From the NCBI GenBank assembly GCA_037968655.1, contig JBBKVW010000423.1, positions 1 through 7,979 of the forward strand: a DNA stretch of 7,979 nt. Direction: 5' to 3'. The notes under the pieces were generated by a model. That model saw only the letters and a list, made by a program, of their open reading frames with translations, was not told the origin of the DNA and searched no databases. The position numbers and the translations under genes were made by a program. Positions 6,063 to 7,979 of this stretch are shown here, in pieces. The DNA comes from CAISIP01 sp037968655 (GTDB lineage: Bacteria > Pseudomonadota > Gammaproteobacteria > Burkholderiales > Burkholderiaceae_C). Position 1 is the first letter of the stretch; every line of letters starts with the position of its first letter.

Positions 6063-6515
6063 ATGCAGACCACCATTGCATTCATTCCCGCCAGCGTCCA
6101 TGTGGCGCCTGCCGACGGTGACAGCACCATCCTGGCCATCGACAACACAGCCGACCCGCGCGAACTGGCCATAGACGGCGTGCAGCGCATCGACCTGCAC
6201 TTTCCCAAGTTCACCGACGGGCGCGCCTACAGCCAGGCCTTTTTGTTGCGGCGCCGGCTCGGCTTCAAGGGTGAGCTGCGCGCCACTGGCGAGGTGCTGG
6301 TGGACCAGCTGGTGCAGCTGCAACGCGCCGGCTTTGACAGTGCGGTGCTTAGCCATGAGACCGACAGCGCCGTGATCGAGCGGCAGTTCGCGCGCTTTCC
6401 CGAGTTCTATCAGGGAGATGCACAAACGCCGCAGCCTCTGTTCGCCCGCCATGCACCCAGGCGCAGCGACCATGGCCAGTCGCGCCTGCCGCAACCGGCC
6501 AGGATCGTCGGATGA
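6063..6515 (+). CDS. DUF934 family protein of the sulfate-assimilation operon
   Basis: This is a 150-residue soluble protein of the DUF934 (COG3749) family. Its hallmarks are FPKFTDGRAYSQA at 47-59, RRRLGFKGELRATGEVLVDQL at 63-93 and RAGFDSAV at 98-105. It has no signal peptide, membrane segment, Cys cluster or nucleotide-binding motif that I can see. Databases often call such proteins oxidoreductases, but no sequence feature here supports a redox cofactor. Members are almost always found between cysI and cysH in beta- and gammaproteobacteria. A role as accessory or electron-delivery adaptor of the CysI sulfite reductase is therefore a fair guess from context, not from motifs. The start ATG is 2 nt after the cysI stop with GAGG about 10 nt upstream. 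The end overlaps cysH by ATGA, indicating translational coupling. Confidence 0.9.
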   Translation: MQTTIAFIPASVHVAPADGDSTILAIDNTADPRELAIDGVQRIDLHFPKFTDGRAYSQAFLLRRRLGFKGELRATGEVLVDQLVQLQRAGFDSAVLSHETDSAVIERQFARFPEFYQGDAQTPQPLFARHAPRRSDHGQSRLPQPARIVG

Positions 6516-7273
6516 ACGCCGTGACCCGCAATGCCATGGCCAGTGCCGACTTCATGGCCAAGCTGGCGCAGACCCGCGAGGCGCTGCTGCAGCTGGCCGT
6601 CGAGTATGCAAGCCCGGCCGGCGCAGCGTCGCCGCTGGTAGTGCAGGCCTCCAGCCTGGGCGCCGAAGACATGGTGATCAGCCACCTGATCAACTCGCTG
6701 GAGCTGGATTTCGGCATCTTCGTGCTGCAGACCGGCATGCTGCACGCCGAGACGCTGGCGTTGCTGGAGCAGCTCAAGGCCGGCTCGCGCGCGCCCGTCG
6801 AGGTGTTCGAGCCAGGCAACGAAGCAGTGCTGCAGTTCGTTGCGCGCGAGGGCCAGAACCCGATGTACAAAAGCATCGAACTGCGCAAAGCCTGCTGCGG
6901 CATCCGCAAGATGGAGCCGCTGGCCCGCGCGCTGGATGGCAAGCGCGCCTGGATCACCGGTCTGCGCCGCGAGCAGTCTGGCGCGCGGGCCGAAGTGCCA
7001 CTGCGCGACACAAGCGACCCGGCGCGCATCAAGCTCAACCCGCTGGCCGACTGGAGCTGGGGCGACGTCTGGCACTACATCGCCGCCCACGGCGTGGCCT
7101 ACAACCCGCTGCACGACCAGTTCTTCCCCAGCATCGGCTGCGCGCCCTGTACCCGCGCCATCAGCGTGGGCGAAGACTTTCGCGCCGGACGCTGGTGGTG
7201 GGAGGAGGAAGCAGCCAAGGAATGCGGCCTGCACGTGGCCGGCACCACACAACAAGAGGAATTGCACGCATGA
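6512..7273 (+). CDS. cysH: Adenylyl-sulfate (APS) reductase, [4Fe-4S] type
   Basis: This is a 253-residue assimilatory reductase that converts adenylyl sulfate to sulfite and AMP using thioredoxin. SSLGAED (47-53) is the P-loop-like nucleotide site, LQTGMLHAET (72-81) the second core motif and ITGLRREQS (148-156) the substrate arginine segment. C128-C129 and C210-x-x-C213 are the two cysteine pairs that bind a [4Fe-4S] cluster. C238 in ECGLH is the catalytic cysteine that forms the thiosulfonate intermediate. Enterobacterial PAPS reductases lack the two pairs, so APS rather than PAPS is the expected substrate, and no CysC kinase would be needed. ATG 6512 has AGGA 7 nt upstream and overlaps the DUF934 stop by 4 nt. 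The stop overlaps the cysD start by 4 nt, so the genes are translationally coupled. Confidence 0.95.
   Translation: MNAVTRNAMASADFMAKLAQTREALLQLAVEYASPAGAASPLVVQASSLGAEDMVISHLINSLELDFGIFVLQTGMLHAETLALLEQLKAGSRAPVEVFEPGNEAVLQFVAREGQNPMYKSIELRKACCGIRKMEPLARALDGKRAWITGLRREQSGARAEVPLRDTSDPARIKLNPLADWSWGDVWHYIAAHGVAYNPLHDQFFPSIGCAPCTRAISVGEDFRAGRWWWEEEAAKECGLHVAGTTQQEELHA
7255..7260 (+). promoter_or_regulatory. Ribosome binding site of cysD
   Basis: AGAGGA lies 9 nt before ATG 7270, inside the last codons of cysH. It is the best Shine-Dalgarno in the operon and fixes the cysD start at the ATGA overlap with the cysH stop. Confidence 0.7.
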
Positions 7274-7932
7274 ACGCACGTACCGAGCCAGCCCTGCTGG
7301 CCCAGCTGAGCAACCTGCACCTGGATGCGCTGGAGGAGGAAACCATCTTCATCTTGCGCGAGGTGGCGGCCGCCTTCGAGCGCCCCGCCCTGCTCTTTTC
7401 GGGTGGCAAGGACTCGCTGGTTTTGCTCAAGTGCGCCGAGAAGGCCTTTGGCGTGGGGCGCATTCCCTACCCGCTATTGATGATCGACACCGGCCACAAC
7501 TTCAGTGAGGTGACCGACTTTCGCGACCAGCGCGCGCAGGAGCTGCAAGCGCGGCTCATCGTGCGCAACGTCGAGGATTCGATGGCGCGCGGTACGGTGC
7601 GCCTGGCCCATGCCGGCGAGTCGCGCAATGTGCACCAGTCGGTGACGCTGCTCGAGGCAATTGACGAATTCGGCTTTGACGCGCTGATCGGCGGTGCCCG
7701 GCGCGACGAGGAAAAGGCGCGCGCCAAGGAGCGCATCTTTTCGCACCGCGACCAGTTCGGCCAATGGCAGCCCAAGGACCAGCGGCCCGAACTGTGGACC
7801 CAGTTCAACACCCGCCTGCAGCCGGGCGAACACTTTCGCGTCTTTCCGATCTCGAATTGGACCGAACTGGACGTCTGGCAATACATCGAGCGCGAGCACA
7901 TTGCCCTGCCCTCGCTGTACTACAGCCACCAG
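7270..7932 (+). CDS. cysD: Sulfate adenylyltransferase subunit 2 (3' end lost)
   Basis: This is the small catalytic subunit of ATP sulfurylase. With the GTPase CysN it makes APS from sulfate and ATP in the cytoplasm. The PP-loop SGGKDS is at residues 44-49, followed by LLMIDTGHNFSEV (74-86), GGARRDEEKARAKERIFS (about 140-157) and FPISNWTELDVWQYI (about 197-211), all typical of CysD. Residues 1-221, up to LPSLYYSHQ, look genuine. From 7933 the forward frame gives HALALDHGTLVAVVQR, which is not CysD. The reverse complement of the same bases gives RSVVERKGMLVAV, the normal continuation. The gene is therefore cut by a fold-back junction, not by a biological mutation. The family is about 300 residues, so roughly the last quarter is missing. 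CysN is expected downstream. The stop of cysH overlaps the start by 4 nt. Confidence 0.95.
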
Positions 7933-7979
7933 CATGCCCTTGCGCTCGACCACGGAACGCTGGTGGCTGTAGTACAGCG
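7913..7979. repeat. Perfect 21-bp inverted repeat at the right edge (fold-back chimera)
   Basis: Bases 7913-7933 are the exact reverse complement of 7959-7979, with a 25-nt spacer between them. The left arm is sense cysD. Spacer and right arm read as cysD only in reverse complement. The switch fits within ACAGCCACCAGC (7922-7933). That 12-mer would also occur on the opposite strand of intact cysD, opposite the codons for LVAV, so strand switching at a natural short inverted repeat explains the junction. The outer limit of the repeat cannot be seen because the window stops. Confidence 0.9.

Noticed and set aside
1..7979. CRISPR array, tRNA, rRNA, insertion sequence or phage attachment site
   Set aside because: No regularly spaced repeats, cloverleaf-like segments, transposase or integrase motifs were found; nearly all the sequence is accounted for by metabolic genes.

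Overview
The window is a high-GC bacterial chromosomal segment, most likely from a betaproteobacterium of the order Burkholderiales. The grounds are the gene order safE-like, cysI, DUF934, cysH, cysD, an APS-type CysH with two cysteine pairs, and the codon bias. No rRNA or other taxonomic marker is present, so placement below order is not supported. It looks like a complete short contig, because both outer ends finish in fold-back inverted repeats that break the gene they lie in.

Left part (1-1586, + strand): the C-terminal half of a PfkB/ribokinase-type sugar kinase, then a full-length nucleoside hydrolase. Together they suggest nucleoside salvage: the hydrolase releases ribose and base, and the kinase phosphorylates ribose. 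Middle (1826-3169, - strand): a convergently oriented PLP enzyme with the serine hydroxymethyltransferase (SHMT) fold. Several residues needed for folate-dependent SHMT catalysis are replaced, so its reaction is probably not the textbook one.

Right part (3422 to end, + strand): an assimilatory sulfate-reduction operon. It encodes a TauE/SafE-type membrane transporter, a siroheme/[4Fe-4S] sulfite reductase, a DUF934 protein, APS reductase (CysH) and the start of sulfate adenylyltransferase subunit 2 (CysD). Genes from cysI onward are separated by 2 nt or overlap by 4 nt. The implied route is sulfate to APS (CysD with an unseen CysN), APS to sulfite (CysH), and sulfite to sulfide (CysI). An AT-rich island with a 22-bp dyad just upstream of the transporter gene is the obvious control region; CysB is the natural candidate regulator, by inference only.

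The most decisive observation is technical. At both ends the outermost sequence is the antisense copy of the adjoining gene. Reading those bases in reverse complement restores the missing conserved residues of the ribokinase (DILIVNQGE) and of CysD (HQRSVVERKGMLVAV). The ends are therefore fold-back chimeras and should be trimmed. I found no convincing new multi-gene system; the SHMT-like enzyme and the DUF934 protein are the most open biological questions here.
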